From: Bifidobacteriaceae bacterium
Lineage (GTDB): Bacteria > Actinomycetota > Actinomycetes > Actinomycetales > Bifidobacteriaceae
Assembly (NCBI GenBank): GCA_022651005.1
Contig: JALCQD010000002.1
Coordinates: 1-64,000, forward strand
Length of the DNA: 64,000 nt
Direction: 5' to 3'
The position numbers and the translations under genes are program-made. A model generated the notes under the pieces. The model was not told the DNA's origin. It made no database searches and saw only the letters and a program-made list of their open reading frames with translations. Below are positions 43,030 to 51,995 of this stretch, in pieces. The first letter of the stretch is position 1, and each line of letters begins with the position of its first letter.

Positions 43030-43342
43030 GATGAAATCCTCTGAACGAGTCGCGCAGAACTCAAAACACTGGATTTAGTGACGCGACACTACTGATATTG
43101 CATGGTTCAGAGAGAAAACCTCATTGGTGCCTTTCGACGGCGGAATAGGAAAGCCTGGGCGGTGCAGTATCCGTGCGGTGCCGGGACTTCGTGTAACAGA
43201 ATAGCACGCCGAGAAAGGCGGGCAGTGCCACGGCTGAATTTTAGTGGGTCTATCCACGTCAAATAATTCCACATGCAAAGGGGCGGAACCCGGCTCCAGA
43301 AGAATCAGATTCCGCCCTTATATTCCAAGAACTGAGAAGAAC
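43030..43342. other. intergenic region upstream of the ABC-F gene, 313 bases
   Basis: It contains the glnA terminator (43278-43319) and the long 5' leader of the ABC-F gene. A 67-codon open stretch on the minus strand (43075-43278) has no ribosome-binding site and no recognisable protein, so it is not annotated. A TTGACG at about 43256-43261 on the minus strand could be a -35 element, without a well-spaced -10. A leader of more than 200 bases before an ABC-F gene would leave room for attenuation. Confidence 0.45.
43278..43319 (-). terminator. terminator of glnA
   Basis: Read on the minus strand, AAGGGCGGAA (43310-43319) pairs with TTCCGCCCCTT (43278-43288), with one extra C, around a loop of about 21 bases. 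Only a short T-run follows. Confidence 0.65.
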
Positions 43343-44779
43343 TCAGATGTGGAAGTACAGCTCGTATTCCTTCGGCGTGGGAAGCTGACGCATTTCGTCG
43401 ATCTCTTCGCGCTTGATGTCGATCCAAGTTTGGATCAGGTCAGGAGTGAACACGTTGCCGGCGGAGAGGAAGTCGTTGTCCTTTTCCAGGGCGTCGATGG
43501 CCTCGTCGAGCGAACCGGGAACCTGTTGCACCTTGTCGTGCTCTTCGGGCGGAAGCTCGTAGAGATCCTTGTCGATGGGCTCCGGGGGCTCGATGTGGTT
43601 CTGAATGCCGTCCAGGCCAGCCATGAGCTGAGCGGAGAAGGCAAGGAACGGGTTGCAGCTGGGATCCGGTGCGCGGAACTCGATGCGCTTGGAAGCGGGA
43701 GACTTGCCAGCGAGCGGGATGCGGATGGCCGCGGAACGGTTGCGTGCCGAGTACACGAGGTTCACAGGCGCTTCGAAGCCGGGAACCAAGCGGTGGTACG
43801 AGTTCGTGGTCGGGTTGGTGAATGCCAGCACCGCGGGAGCGTGCTTGATAAGGCCGCCGATGTACCAGCGAGCGATATCGGACAGGCCGCCGTAACCCTG
43901 CTCCGAGTAGAACAGCGGAACGCCGTCTTTCCACAGAGACTGATGGCAGTGCATTCCCGTGCCGTTGTCACCGGCAATAGGCTTTGGCATGAACGTCGCT
44001 GCCTTACCTGCGAGGGCTGCGGTCTCGTGCACGACGTACTTGTACTTCATGAGATCGTCGCCTGCATGCTGCAGCGTGTTGAAGCGATAGTTGATCTCTT
44101 GCTGTCCGGCGCCGCCGACCTCGTGGTGGCCGCGTTCCAGGGTGAGGCCCACCTTGATGAGGTTGGCAACCATGTCGTCGCGCAGATCCTGCGTGTGATC
44201 GATCGGGGGAACGGGGAAGTACCCACCCTTGACGGAGTTCTTGAAGGCGATGTTCGGAGTTCCGTCGTCTTCCTTTTCCTTGCCGGTGTTCCACGGTGCC
44301 TCGATGGAGTCCACTTCGTAGAAGGAGCGGCGCATGGAGTTTTCGAAACGCACGGAGTCAAAGAGGAAGAACTCAGCCTCGGGTGCGAACGATGCGGTGT
44401 CGGCAATGCCAGTAGCCTTGAGGTACGCCTCGGCCTTTGCGGCCACCTGACGCGGATCGCGCGAGTAAGGCTCGTCTGTGATCGGGTCGACGATGGAGAA
44501 TGCCACGTTCAGCGTCTTGTGCTTGCGGAAGGGATCGACGTAAGCAGTTTCGAGATCCGGGATCATCTTCATGTCGGATTCGTTGATTGCCTGGAATCCC
44601 TTGACGGAGGAACCGTCAAACGCGATGCCGTCGGTGAATGCTTCCTTGACGAACTCATCTGCGGGAAGCGTCATGTGCTGCTGAACGCCGATGAGATCCG
44701 TGAAGCGGACCGAGACGAACTCAATGCCTTCTTGATTAATAACGGCCTCAACGTCTGCCTGGGTTTTGATCGCAGTCAC
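43343..44779 (-). CDS. glnA: glutamine synthetase type I
   Basis: This 478-residue enzyme makes glutamine from glutamate, ammonia and ATP in the cytoplasm, forming dodecamers. The Mg/ATP sites are in [10 protein letters not shown] and [18 protein letters not shown]. The flexible loop is GAGQQE, and [29 protein letters not shown] is conserved. The adenylylation-type tyrosine Y407 lies in [10 protein letters not shown], as in GSI-beta enzymes controlled by GlnE. The start is GTG 44779 with AGGAG upstream on the minus strand. The 194-base upstream region carries the DUF4191 terminator and a possible nitrogen-regulator half-site. Confidence 0.97.
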   Translation of the reverse strand: MTAIKTQADVEAVINQEGIEFVSVRFTDLIGVQQHMTLPADEFVKEAFTDGIAFDGSSVKGFQAINESDMKMIPDLETAYVDPFRKHKTLNVAFSIVDPITDEPYSRDPRQVAAKAEAYLKATGIADTASFAPEAEFFLFDSVRFENSMRRSFYEVDSIEAPWNTGKEKEDDGTPNIAFKNSVKGGYFPVPPIDHTQDLRDDMVANLIKVGLTLERGHHEVGGAGQQEINYRFNTLQHAGDDLMKYKYVVHETAALAGKAATFMPKPIAGDNGTGMHCHQSLWKDGVPLFYSEQGYGGLSDIARWYIGGLIKHAPAVLAFTNPTTNSYHRLVPGFEAPVNLVYSARNRSAAIRIPLAGKSPASKRIEFRAPDPSCNPFLAFSAQLMAGLDGIQNHIEPPEPIDKDLYELPPEEHDKVQQVPGSLDEAIDALEKDNDFLSAGNVFTPDLIQTWIDIKREEIDEMRQLPTPKEYELYFHI

Positions 44780-44851
44780 GTCCGGCTCCTTTCATAGTCA
44801 ACTTACAAGCCTCAAGTCTATGCTGAGGGATTTCCTTAACCTTCGGATTGG

Positions 44852-44867
44852 GTTACGAGAATGTTTC
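44852..44867. promoter_or_regulatory. possible GlnR-type half-box upstream of glnA
   Basis: Read on the minus strand, GAAAC and GTAAC are separated by six bases (ATTCTC), matching the inner part of the actinobacterial GlnR pattern GTnAC-n6-GaAAC repeats. It is 73-88 bases before the glnA start. A full four-element box is not present, so the match may be chance. Confidence 0.25.
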
Positions 44868-44874
44868 CGTAATA

Positions 44875-44902
44875 GAAAAGAGCCCGTCGCTATGACGGGC
44901 TC
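44875..44902 (-). terminator. terminator of the DUF4191 gene
   Basis: The 9-bp perfect stem GAGCCCGTC/GACGGGCTC (44880-44888 and 44894-44902) has a 5-base loop and is followed on the minus strand by TTTTCT. It separates DUF4191 from glnA. Confidence 0.9.
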
Positions 44903-44973
44903 GTAAACACAGGGTTAATGCGGTGAACAAATAAGAGAAAAGAGTCTAACGAATCGTTGAAATGAGGTGCGGA

Positions 44974-45690
44974 TCAGCGACCGCGGAGTGCGCGACGGTT
45001 GATCTTCATCTTTGCCGGATCGACGCCCTTGGGCATCCCCATTGCCTTGTCCTGCAGCGTGCGCAGGCGGCCGTTGAGCTGCTCCAATTCCATCTTGGTG
45101 AGCTTCACCTTCTGACGCAGCACCTTGTTCTTGAGCTTGCGCAGCGGAACCTGATTTTCGCCGTTGCCCACGGCAAGTTTGATAACAGGAACGTTGGAGC
45201 CCGGGAAGATGCGGTCAATCTTGGTTTCCTCGCGCTGCATGGCACGCTGCACGCGCCCGTACTCGCCCTCTCCAATGAGATAGACGCCGGTGCGGCCGGT
45301 GCCGCGCCAGATGGCGTCATGCGTCTTGGGATCCACCCAAATGGGTTCCTTGGGGAAGGAGAAGCCGGCCTTATTGACGGTGTCGAGCACAGCGCCGGTC
45401 GCGCCGGGCTTGCCCTCGATCTGCTTGAAGCCCACGGAGTCGGCGCGACGGGTGAGCACCAGCGTCGCCAGCAGCATGCCGAGCATGATCGCGGTGATCA
45501 TGAGCAGGAGCCAGTTGAGCCAGCCGGAGTGAATGACGAGATTGAGCACAACGCCCGCAATAACGGGCACAATGAAGGCGGCGGCGAGGAGCCACGGCAG
45601 TGCGTGATCGTCCTTTGCGGCGAATTGATAGATCTGGATGATCTGCTTCACCGTACTATTGCGTTTCCTGCCAGCTTTTTTCTCCGCCAT
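44974..45690 (-). CDS. DUF4191 membrane protein
   Basis: This 238-residue protein has a basic N terminus, two adjacent hydrophobic helices (about residues 33-52 and 58-80), and a cytoplasmic C-terminal domain ending in a very basic tail (KMKINRRALRGR). The architecture and position beside glnA and lpd match actinobacterial DUF4191 proteins of unknown function. ATG 45690 is chosen because GGAGAAAGC precedes it. The C-terminal part contains a Lys/Arg-rich possible coiled segment (RKLKNKVLRQKVKLTKMELE) that could bind nucleic acid or membrane. The function is unknown. Confidence 0.85.
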   Translation of the reverse strand: MAEKKAGRKRNSTVKQIIQIYQFAAKDDHALPWLLAAAFIVPVIAGVVLNLVIHSGWLNWLLLMITAIMLGMLLATLVLTRRADSVGFKQIEGKPGATGAVLDTVNKAGFSFPKEPIWVDPKTHDAIWRGTGRTGVYLIGEGEYGRVQRAMQREETKIDRIFPGSNVPVIKLAVGNGENQVPLRKLKNKVLRQKVKLTKMELEQLNGRLRTLQDKAMGMPKGVDPAKMKINRRALRGR

Positions 45691-45841
45691 GCTTTCTCCA
45701 TATCTTGTGACGCAGGGCTTTGGACGGCTCAAACCGCGCAAAAGCACCGCGCGTCGTTATCAGACGTGCTGAGGGGCTATCTTACCGAGAGGCGTTGTCA
45801 TTTGGCGCACCGTGCGGAACGCGCATTGGTCGTGCAGTGTC

Positions 45842-47341
45842 CTACCGCGTGTGCAGCGGTCGGCCATCAGCGCTCAGCAGCGCCTCACCCAGCGTCTCGC
45901 TCAGCGTGGGGTGGGGATGCACAAGACGCGCTGCTTCATGAAGCGGAACGCGATTGCCCACCAGTTGCTCGGCCTCGGCCGTCAGCTCCGACACTCCTGG
46001 GCCGGCCATTTGCACGCCGAGCACAACCCGTGCGCTGGTGTCTGCAGTGCTGTCGATTCCCGAGACCACTGTCACCGAGCCGGATTCGCCGCTCATCACC
46101 ACGCGCGCGTTGCCGAGCATGGGGAAAGTGGTCTCTTCAACGTCGCTGAAGTCGGGGTTCGCCCGAGCCTCGTCCGCTGCATACCCCACGGAGCCCACCT
46201 CGGTGAGCGCGAAGGTGACGGCCGGAACGTTGTGATCGTCCACCGGCTCAGTATCGACTCCCGCAATTGATTCCGCCACCACGAGCCCCTGCGCGAAGGC
46301 TCGGTGGGCGAGCTGCTTTCCGGGAGTGATGTCGCCCAATGCCCAGACGCCGGGAACCGAAGTACGGCCGTATGGATCCGTTTTAACGAGGCCGCGCTCG
46401 TCGAGCTCGATGCCGAGCGCGCCGAACCAGTCAGCCCCCGTATTAGGCAGACGCCCGATTGCGACGAGCGCGAACTGGGCGGTAACGCTGTGCTGCGCCG
46501 CGGTGTCGTCGCCCTCACTGTGTGCCTCGCGGTAGCGCACCGTGGCCGTCTGATTGACGCCTTCCTCGACCGAGTCAATGGTGACGCCTGTTTCGTAGGC
46601 GATTCCCGCACGCTTGAGGCCGCGGCTCACCACCGCGCTCACGCGGGGGGTGGCGCTGGGAAGAATGCGGTCGGCGACCTCGAGCAGCGTGACTTGTGCG
46701 CCGACGGAGCTCCACAGCGTGGCGAATTCCAGACCGATGGGGCCGGAGCCGAGGATGACGACGCTGCTTGGGATCTGATGGAGGTTGAGTGCCGCTTCCG
46801 ACGAGAGGATGGCATTCTTTGTGAACTCGGTTCCGGGGAAGTGGCGGGGGCGCGATCCAGTGGCAATCACCACGTCGTCGGCATGAAGTTGCAGGGGGGC
46901 TGCGGTTGCGTCGCCGTCAGTACTGGTTCCCGAATCGGGTGCGGCGAGCTCAACCGAGATGTCGTGGGCGCTCGTCATGGTGGCGGTTCCGGTGATGGTG
47001 GTCACCTTACGGCGGCGCAGCAGGCTTTCGAGGCCCTTGGTCATCTGGTTGACCACGCTTTCTTTGTAATCAACGAGCTTGCCGAGGTCCACAGATTGCA
47101 GGGACAGTGTGAGGCCCATGACGTCGGCGTGCTTGGCGTCGCGGATGGTATGAGCCGCCGTGAGCAATGCCTTTGAGGGCACGCAGCCCTCGTGGAGGCA
47201 CACTCCGCCGGGATAGGGGCTCTTTTCGATGAGCGCCACCTTCTTGCCGAGCTCTGCGGCGCGCAATGCAGTGGAATACCCGCCGGGACCAGCTCCGATG
47301 ATGGCGATGTCGTAGTTCTGCGTGGTCTGTGAATCAGTCAT
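45842..47341 (-). CDS. lpd: dihydrolipoyl dehydrogenase-like flavoprotein
   Basis: This 499-residue pyridine nucleotide-disulfide oxidoreductase has an N-terminal FAD motif GAGPGG and a redox pair C48/C53 in GGVCLHEGCVPSK (the usual family form is CLNxGC). The NAD motif is GSGPIGLE, the second FAD segment is VWALGDIT, and the catalytic histidine is in HPHPTLSE near the C terminus. It should reoxidise dihydrolipoamide in E2/E3 or glycine-cleavage complexes, but no E1, E2 or lipoyl gene is nearby. A weak hairpin at 45743-45770 may terminate it. ATG 47341 has only a weak ribosome-binding site. Confidence 0.9.
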   Translation of the reverse strand: MTDSQTTQNYDIAIIGAGPGGYSTALRAAELGKKVALIEKSPYPGGVCLHEGCVPSKALLTAAHTIRDAKHADVMGLTLSLQSVDLGKLVDYKESVVNQMTKGLESLLRRRKVTTITGTATMTSAHDISVELAAPDSGTSTDGDATAAPLQLHADDVVIATGSRPRHFPGTEFTKNAILSSEAALNLHQIPSSVVILGSGPIGLEFATLWSSVGAQVTLLEVADRILPSATPRVSAVVSRGLKRAGIAYETGVTIDSVEEGVNQTATVRYREAHSEGDDTAAQHSVTAQFALVAIGRLPNTGADWFGALGIELDERGLVKTDPYGRTSVPGVWALGDITPGKQLAHRAFAQGLVVAESIAGVDTEPVDDHNVPAVTFALTEVGSVGYAADEARANPDFSDVEETTFPMLGNARVVMSGESGSVTVVSGIDSTADTSARVVLGVQMAGPGVSELTAEAEQLVGNRVPLHEAARLVHPHPTLSETLGEALLSADGRPLHTR

Positions 47342-47408
47342 ATTTCTTTTTTACCCGAAACCGGCGGTGCCGCGCAGTCTCACCGCCTCTTTTCCTCTGA
47401 CAACACAA

Positions 47409-47439
47409 AACCCTCCGTCGCTGGTGCGTACGGAGGGTT
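47409..47439 (-). terminator. terminator of the DUF3043 gene
   Basis: The 10-bp stem AACCCTCCGT (47409-47418) and ACGGAGGGTT (47430-47439) encloses an 11-base loop. On the minus strand it is followed by TTG. Confidence 0.8.
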
Positions 47440-47473
47440 GAGGAAGTATGGAGACGCGAGCGCCGCCAATGCC

Positions 47474-48085
47474 TTACTTAGGGTAGTTGCCGTGTTTTTT
47501 CGACGCGGGCTTTGGCAGACGGAAGCGGCGCAGCTGGAGCGCGCGGCTCATCGCGTAGCTCAGGCCGCGGGCGTTCTTGACGAGCTGATAATCGCCGAAC
47601 TTCTCAACGAGCTTCTTCTTCAGGGTGCGCCACATGATGAACATGTCGATGATGATGATGAACAGATACACATACATCGCCAACGCAAGGATGAAGGACA
47701 GCATGGGAACTGCCGCGGAGATGAGCAGCGAGCCCAGAAGACAGACCACGGCGACGGGGATGAAGAACTCCGCCAGGTTCCAGCGTGCATCGACGTAGTT
47801 GCGAATGTAGACGCGGATGGGGTTGCGCTCGGCGCGGGGCATGTGTGCCACATCGCCCTTCTGCATGGCGTCATATTCCTCATTCTGACGCTCGCGCATC
47901 TTCGCCCTTTCCTCCTTGACGCGCTTCTTGCGGTCCTTGGGATCGGGGATGAGGGGGCGCACGGCACGCGCCTGTGCGTCCTTGCGCTTTGGGGTTGCGT
48001 GGCCTTTTGTATCCGATGCGTCATCGATCGGAGTTACTGCGGCATTCTCTTTATCTTTATTCCGTGAGAACGGGTTCCATGTCAT
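47474..48085 (-). CDS. DUF3043 membrane protein
   Basis: This 203-residue protein has a long charged N-terminal cytoplasmic region (about 90 residues, KKRVKEERAKMRERQNEEY). Two hydrophobic helices follow (about residues 108-150), then a basic C-terminal tail. This layout and its place in the glnA-DUF4191-lpd-DUF3043 run match a conserved actinobacterial family of unknown function. ATG 48085 is divergent from the M20 peptidase gene, with 61 bases between. No catalytic motif is visible. Confidence 0.84.
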   Translation of the reverse strand: MTWNPFSRNKDKENAAVTPIDDASDTKGHATPKRKDAQARAVRPLIPDPKDRKKRVKEERAKMRERQNEEYDAMQKGDVAHMPRAERNPIRVYIRNYVDARWNLAEFFIPVAVVCLLGSLLISAAVPMLSFILALAMYVYLFIIIIDMFIMWRTLKKKLVEKFGDYQLVKNARGLSYAMSRALQLRRFRLPKPASKKHGNYPK

Positions 48086-48146
48086 GCGAACAGATTACGG
48101 TGACGTCTAGACCCTGAAGTCACTAAACGCTTGAAAAGGTGGGGAA

Positions 48147-49529
48147 ATGACCACAGAATTTACTCTCTCCCAAATCCGCGACCGCGTCGATGAGCAGTGG
48201 GATCACGCTGTTGATCTGCTCAAGCAGAAAATCGCGCTGAAATCCGTTTCCGCACTGGGAATCACCGCGGACCACATGAAGGAATCGGCCGAGTTCGTGG
48301 CCAACGAACTCGCGGCCTTGGGCGTTGACACCCGCGTGGTGCAGTCCACGAATCCTGATGGCACACCTGGCGCGTGGGAGGTTGTTGGCTCTCGTATCGT
48401 TGATGCCGCGGCTCCGACGGTGCTTTTGTACGCGCATCACGATGTGCAGCCCGTTCCCGACGCCAGCGCGTGGGACACGGATCCCTTCGTCGGCACTGAG
48501 AAGGACGATCGTCTCTACGGCCGCGGTGCCGCGGATGATGGCGGTGGCATTGCCATTCACGCGGGTGCGCTGGGAGCTTTGGGCGATGAACTTGGCGTCA
48601 ACATTCGCGTGTTCTTCGAGGGCGAGGAGGAGATGGGCTCGGAGAGCTTCATCCCCTTCATCACAGCCCATCGTGATGATTTCGAGGCAGACGTCATCAT
48701 TGTGGCGGACTCGGGCAATTGGTCGGAATCCGTTCCCAGCCTCACGACCTCGTTGCGAGGTAATGCCGACATGGACGTGTCGTTGCGTGTGCTCAAGCAT
48801 CCCGTGCATTCGGGCCAATTTGGTGGCCCGGTTTTGGATGCGAACACCGTTGCCGCGATGCTCATCGCGTCGATGTATGACGCTTCTGGGAACTTGATTG
48901 TTGAGGGTCTCGACTCGCAGGAGCCAGTGGGCGGCTTGCAGCAGGATTTGGACGAGGCCACATATCGCAGGGATTCCTCCGCTGTTGACGGTCTCGTTCT
49001 GGCAGGTTCCGGAACTCTGGCGTCGCGGTTGTGGGTGAAGCCGAGCGTGACGGTGATTGGCTTCGACGCACATCCCGTGGAAGGTTCCTTCAACGTGCTC
49101 GCAGATTCCACACGCTTCCGTCTTTCGCTGCGCACTGCTCCCTCGCAGGATCCTGTGGAAGCTCTCGACGCATTGAAGGCTTTCTTGACCGCACACGTGC
49201 CGTTTGGGGCCGAGATCAGTTTTGCCAACGAAGATGCCGGCAAGGGGTGGGCGATGGATGCCAGCTCTGCCGTGGTGCACGAGGCTGAGCGCGCGATGGG
49301 CGAGGCCTTCGATACCGAACCCATCAACAAGGGTGAGGGTGGCTCCATTCCTTTCATTCCGGAACTGCAGAAGCTGTTCCCCTCCGCCAAGGTGCTGGTG
49401 ACCGGCCCGGAAGACCCGAAGGCGAATGCTCACAGCCCCAACGAGTCGATCTCGCTGCCTGGCCTCAAAAAGAACATTGTCACTGAGGCGTTGCTTCTGG
49501 CCCGACTCCCGCATATTTCCCTCGACTAA
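48147..49529 (+). CDS. M20-family metallopeptidase (dipeptidase)
   Basis: This 460-residue di-zinc hydrolase has zinc/catalytic motifs AHHDVQP, GRGAADDGGG, FEGEEEMGS (catalytic Glu pair) and ADSGN, with HSPNE near the C terminus. The lid/dimerisation domain (about residues 210-340) contains KHPVHSGQFGGP. It resembles dipeptidases of the DapE/CNDP group and would act on small peptides in the cytoplasm; there is no signal peptide. ATG 48147 follows AAAGGTGGGG. A hairpin at 49582-49616 follows the gene and precedes the TPP riboswitch. Confidence 0.92.
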   Translation: MTTEFTLSQIRDRVDEQWDHAVDLLKQKIALKSVSALGITADHMKESAEFVANELAALGVDTRVVQSTNPDGTPGAWEVVGSRIVDAAAPTVLLYAHHDVQPVPDASAWDTDPFVGTEKDDRLYGRGAADDGGGIAIHAGALGALGDELGVNIRVFFEGEEEMGSESFIPFITAHRDDFEADVIIVADSGNWSESVPSLTTSLRGNADMDVSLRVLKHPVHSGQFGGPVLDANTVAAMLIASMYDASGNLIVEGLDSQEPVGGLQQDLDEATYRRDSSAVDGLVLAGSGTLASRLWVKPSVTVIGFDAHPVEGSFNVLADSTRFRLSLRTAPSQDPVEALDALKAFLTAHVPFGAEISFANEDAGKGWAMDASSAVVHEAERAMGEAFDTEPINKGEGGSIPFIPELQKLFPSAKVLVTGPEDPKANAHSPNESISLPGLKKNIVTEALLLARLPHISLD

Positions 49530-49581
49530 AGTGGCAAATTTCTAACAGGTCGAAGAAGTTCGCCGCCTGTTGTACCATCGA

Positions 49582-49616
49582 CACCGACACGGGAGCTACC
49601 GTGCCGGTGCCTTTTT
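49582..49616 (+). terminator. terminator-like hairpin between the M20 gene and the TPP riboswitch
   Basis: CACCGACACGG (49582-49592) pairs with CCGTGCCGGTG (49599-49609) except for one A-C mismatch, and TTTTT follows. It could end the peptidase transcript or form part of the riboswitch leader (see findings). Confidence 0.7.
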
Positions 49617-49618
49617 GT

Positions 49619-49699
49619 TCGGGTGCCGACGCAGTGGCTGAGAGGAAGCACACGCTTCGACCGATTGAACGTGGGTCTGGATAATGCCAGCGCACGGAC
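49619..49699 (+). promoter_or_regulatory. TPP (thiamine pyrophosphate) riboswitch
   Basis: The THI-box core is present in order: CGGGTGCC (49620-49627), GGCTGAGAGG (49636-49645), GAACGTG (49667-49673), and TCTGGATAATGCCAGCG (49676-49692). Because it lies 70-150 bases before ykoE, it is expected to reduce YkoEDC production when TPP is abundant. No T-run terminator lies between it and the gene, so translational control is more likely. An alternative pairing GCACGG (49692-49697) with CCGTGC (49716-49721) is available. Confidence 0.93.
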
Positions 49700-49767
49700 G
49701 TCTTCTCGCAATTACCCGTGCCACCACAGGGAACGCACCGAGCGCTCCTCTACGGAAAGGCACAAAA

Positions 49768-50385
49768 ATGGTTTCAAATATTATCGATAAGCATCTGCCA
49801 CACTCAAACAAGTGGCGCGTCATTGACATCGTCGTCGCATCCATCATCGCAGTCGCCTCGGGAGTCATCTTCTGGGCGTGGGATCTGGTGAGCACGGCGC
49901 CCCTCGCGCTGTTCGCTCCCGTGGCTCCCGGCTTCGAAGGCCTTCTCAACGGTTTCTGGCTCTTTGGCGGCCCGCTTGCCGCAATCATCGTGCGTAAGCC
50001 GGGTGCTGCATTCTATGCCGAAATTCTTGCCGCATTCCTCGAACTGACCTTCGGCAACCAGTGGGGTATCGGCGGTTCGCTCATCGTGGGTATCGTACAA
50101 GGACTTTTTGCCGAAATCGGGTTTGCGATATTTGCCTACAAGGTGTGGAACATCGGCTCCACCATGCTTTCCGGAGCCCTCGCCGGCGTGGGCTGCTGGC
50201 TGTACTACTTCTTCACCAACCCGGGTTTGGGATTCCTGGGTCAGTACGGCGTCATCTACCTGCTCACCTCCATCGTCTCCGGCGTGGTGCTCTCCGGCAT
50301 CGTTGTGTGGCTGCTGTACAAGGCCATTGCGGCGACCGGCGTCCTTGACCGCTTCGAGTCGGGTCGTACTCAGGTCGAGGTCTGA
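49768..50385 (+). CDS. ykoE: YkoE, substrate-binding S component of thiamine-related ECF transporter
   Basis: This 205-residue integral membrane protein has about five or six helices, with motifs (LFGGPLAAIIVRKPGAAFYAE and FGNQWGIGGSLIVG) typical of YkoE. YkoE is the S subunit that with YkoD and YkoC imports hydroxymethylpyrimidine/thiamine precursors. ATG 49768 follows GGAAAGG; the upstream ATG at 49684 falls in the riboswitch and is rejected. It is controlled by the TPP riboswitch, and its stop overlaps the start of ykoD (TGATG). Confidence 0.93.
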   Translation: MVSNIIDKHLPHSNKWRVIDIVVASIIAVASGVIFWAWDLVSTAPLALFAPVAPGFEGLLNGFWLFGGPLAAIIVRKPGAAFYAEILAAFLELTFGNQWGIGGSLIVGIVQGLFAEIGFAIFAYKVWNIGSTMLSGALAGVGCWLYYFFTNPGLGFLGQYGVIYLLTSIVSGVVLSGIVVWLLYKAIAATGVLDRFESGRTQVEV

Positions 50386-51995
50386 TGATCGCACGTGATA
50401 CGGCGACGGCGACTCTGCCGCTCTCCTCTTCCGCCGCGCAGGTCAGCGCGCACGGCTGGGGATGGCGGCATTCTGGGCGCAAGGATTTTGCGCTGCGCAA
50501 TGTGAGCTTTGACATTCATCCCGGTGAGCGCGTGTTGCTCTTGGGGGCCTCAGGTGCTGGAAAATCAACGCTGATGGCCGCGATGGCAGGTGTTCTTGGC
50601 GGTACCGACGAGGGCGAGCAAGAAGGGTCCCTGAGCGTCGATGGCCTCGATGCTCGCGCTGCCCGTGGCCATGTTGGTCTGGTGTTACAGGATCCGGATT
50701 CGCAGACGATTCTCGCGCGCCTCGGCGATGATGTGGCCTTTGGTTGCGAAAACCTGGGGTTGCCTCGTGACGAGATTTGGCGCAGGGTTCGTCACGCCCT
50801 CGATGTTGTGGGGCTTGGTGGCATATCTCTTGACCATTCCACGTCGCAGCTTTCAGGAGGGCAACGGCAGCGTCTGGCACTTGCCGGAGCGCTCGCGATG
50901 CAGCCGGGACTGCTGCTGCTCGACGAGCCGACAGCCAATCTTGATCCAGCCGGCGTGCGCGAAGTGCGCGACGCTGTGCGCCGCGTCCTCGATGCCACCG
51001 GGGAAACGCTCGTTGTGGTGGAACATCACGTCGACATCTGGCTGCCGCTGGTGGACCGCGTCATTGTGGTGGCGGGGCAGTCCTCGGAAGGTTTGGGGGA
51101 GGGCATTGTCGCCGACGGGAGACCCGAAGAGGTTTTCGACCGACTCGGTGCCCAGCTGGCCGCCGCCGGAACATGGGTGCCGGGGCGCCAATTGCCGGAT
51201 TTTTCGGCGGTGGCAGGTAATGAGCGCACTGAAAATTCCGCAGGATCAGCCGATGACTCCGCATATTCTGATTCCTCACATCGATCGCGCACGGTGCTTT
51301 CGACGCATGATCTCAGTTTCGGCAGGGACTCTCAGGCGCTGGGAGCCGGCCTCAACCTCGAGTTTCACTCGGGCGAGGTCGCAGCGCTCATGGGGCCCAA
51401 CGGCGCCGGCAAAACGACGCTCGCACTCACCCTTGCCGGATTGCTCGCTCCGATCAGTGGGACGGTTGACTATCATGGCGATATTTCACGTGGTGTAGGC
51501 GATGCGGATGGCGCGGATGCGTCGAGCCGAAGAATCGTGAATGAGCCCATTGCATGGCGCAGCCGTGATTTGCTGGGACGTATTGGCATGGTGATGCAAG
51601 AGCCGGAGCACCAGTTTGTGAGTTCCAGCGTGCTCGACGAGGTGATGGTGGGACCGCGATCCATGGGACGCAGCGAGGACCAGGCGCGGCATGATGCGGA
51701 AGAATTGCTGGAACAACTGGGGCTGCGCCGATTCGGCCCGGCCAACCCCTTTACGCTGTCAGGGGGAGAAAAGCGCAGACTGTCGGTCGCGTCAATGCTG
51801 GCTGCGGCACCGCAGGTAGTGGTAATGGATGAGCCCACTTTCGGCCAGGACTTCACCACCTGGACGGCGATGGCGCGCCTTATTGCACGGATTCGGGACG
51901 AGGGGAAAGCAGTGATTCTTGTGACGCACGACGAAGATCTTGTGACGACGCTTGGTGCGCGCCGCATTATGTTCGCGGAAGGAGCGCAACGATGA
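50385..51995 (+). CDS. ykoD: YkoD, dual ATPase of ECF transporter
   Basis: This 536-residue protein has two fused ABC ATPase domains: Walker A GASGAGKST and GPNGAGKTT, signatures LSGGQRQR and LSGGEKRR, and Walker B LLLLDEPTA and VVVMDEPTF. The linker between domains (about 275-305) is Ser/Asp-rich. The fusion of two ATPases in one chain is characteristic of YkoD-type ECF modules. The start overlaps the ykoE stop by one base, and ATGA links it to ykoC, so all three are translated together under the TPP riboswitch. Confidence 0.93.
   Translation: MIARDTATATLPLSSSAAQVSAHGWGWRHSGRKDFALRNVSFDIHPGERVLLLGASGAGKSTLMAAMAGVLGGTDEGEQEGSLSVDGLDARAARGHVGLVLQDPDSQTILARLGDDVAFGCENLGLPRDEIWRRVRHALDVVGLGGISLDHSTSQLSGGQRQRLALAGALAMQPGLLLLDEPTANLDPAGVREVRDAVRRVLDATGETLVVVEHHVDIWLPLVDRVIVVAGQSSEGLGEGIVADGRPEEVFDRLGAQLAAAGTWVPGRQLPDFSAVAGNERTENSAGSADDSAYSDSSHRSRTVLSTHDLSFGRDSQALGAGLNLEFHSGEVAALMGPNGAGKTTLALTLAGLLAPISGTVDYHGDISRGVGDADGADASSRRIVNEPIAWRSRDLLGRIGMVMQEPEHQFVSSSVLDEVMVGPRSMGRSEDQARHDAEELLEQLGLRRFGPANPFTLSGGEKRRLSVASMLAAAPQVVVMDEPTFGQDFTTWTAMARLIARIRDEGKAVILVTHDEDLVTTLGARRIMFAEGAQR

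Noticed and set aside
43075-43278. 67-codon minus-strand open frame as an ABC-F leader peptide
   Set aside because: No ribosome-binding site and no resemblance to known leader peptides; it extends over the glnA terminator.
43244-44797. Plus-strand open frame of 517 codons opposite glnA
   Set aside because: Antisense of glutamine synthetase with Val/Arg/Glu-rich composition; glnA is certain on the other strand.
44962-46149. Plus-strand open frame of 395 codons across DUF4191 and lpd
   Set aside because: Spans two genes and their gap on the opposite strand, with antisense-like composition.
48123-49514. Minus-strand open frame of 463 codons opposite the M20 peptidase
   Set aside because: Antisense shadow; the peptidase has all active-site motifs.
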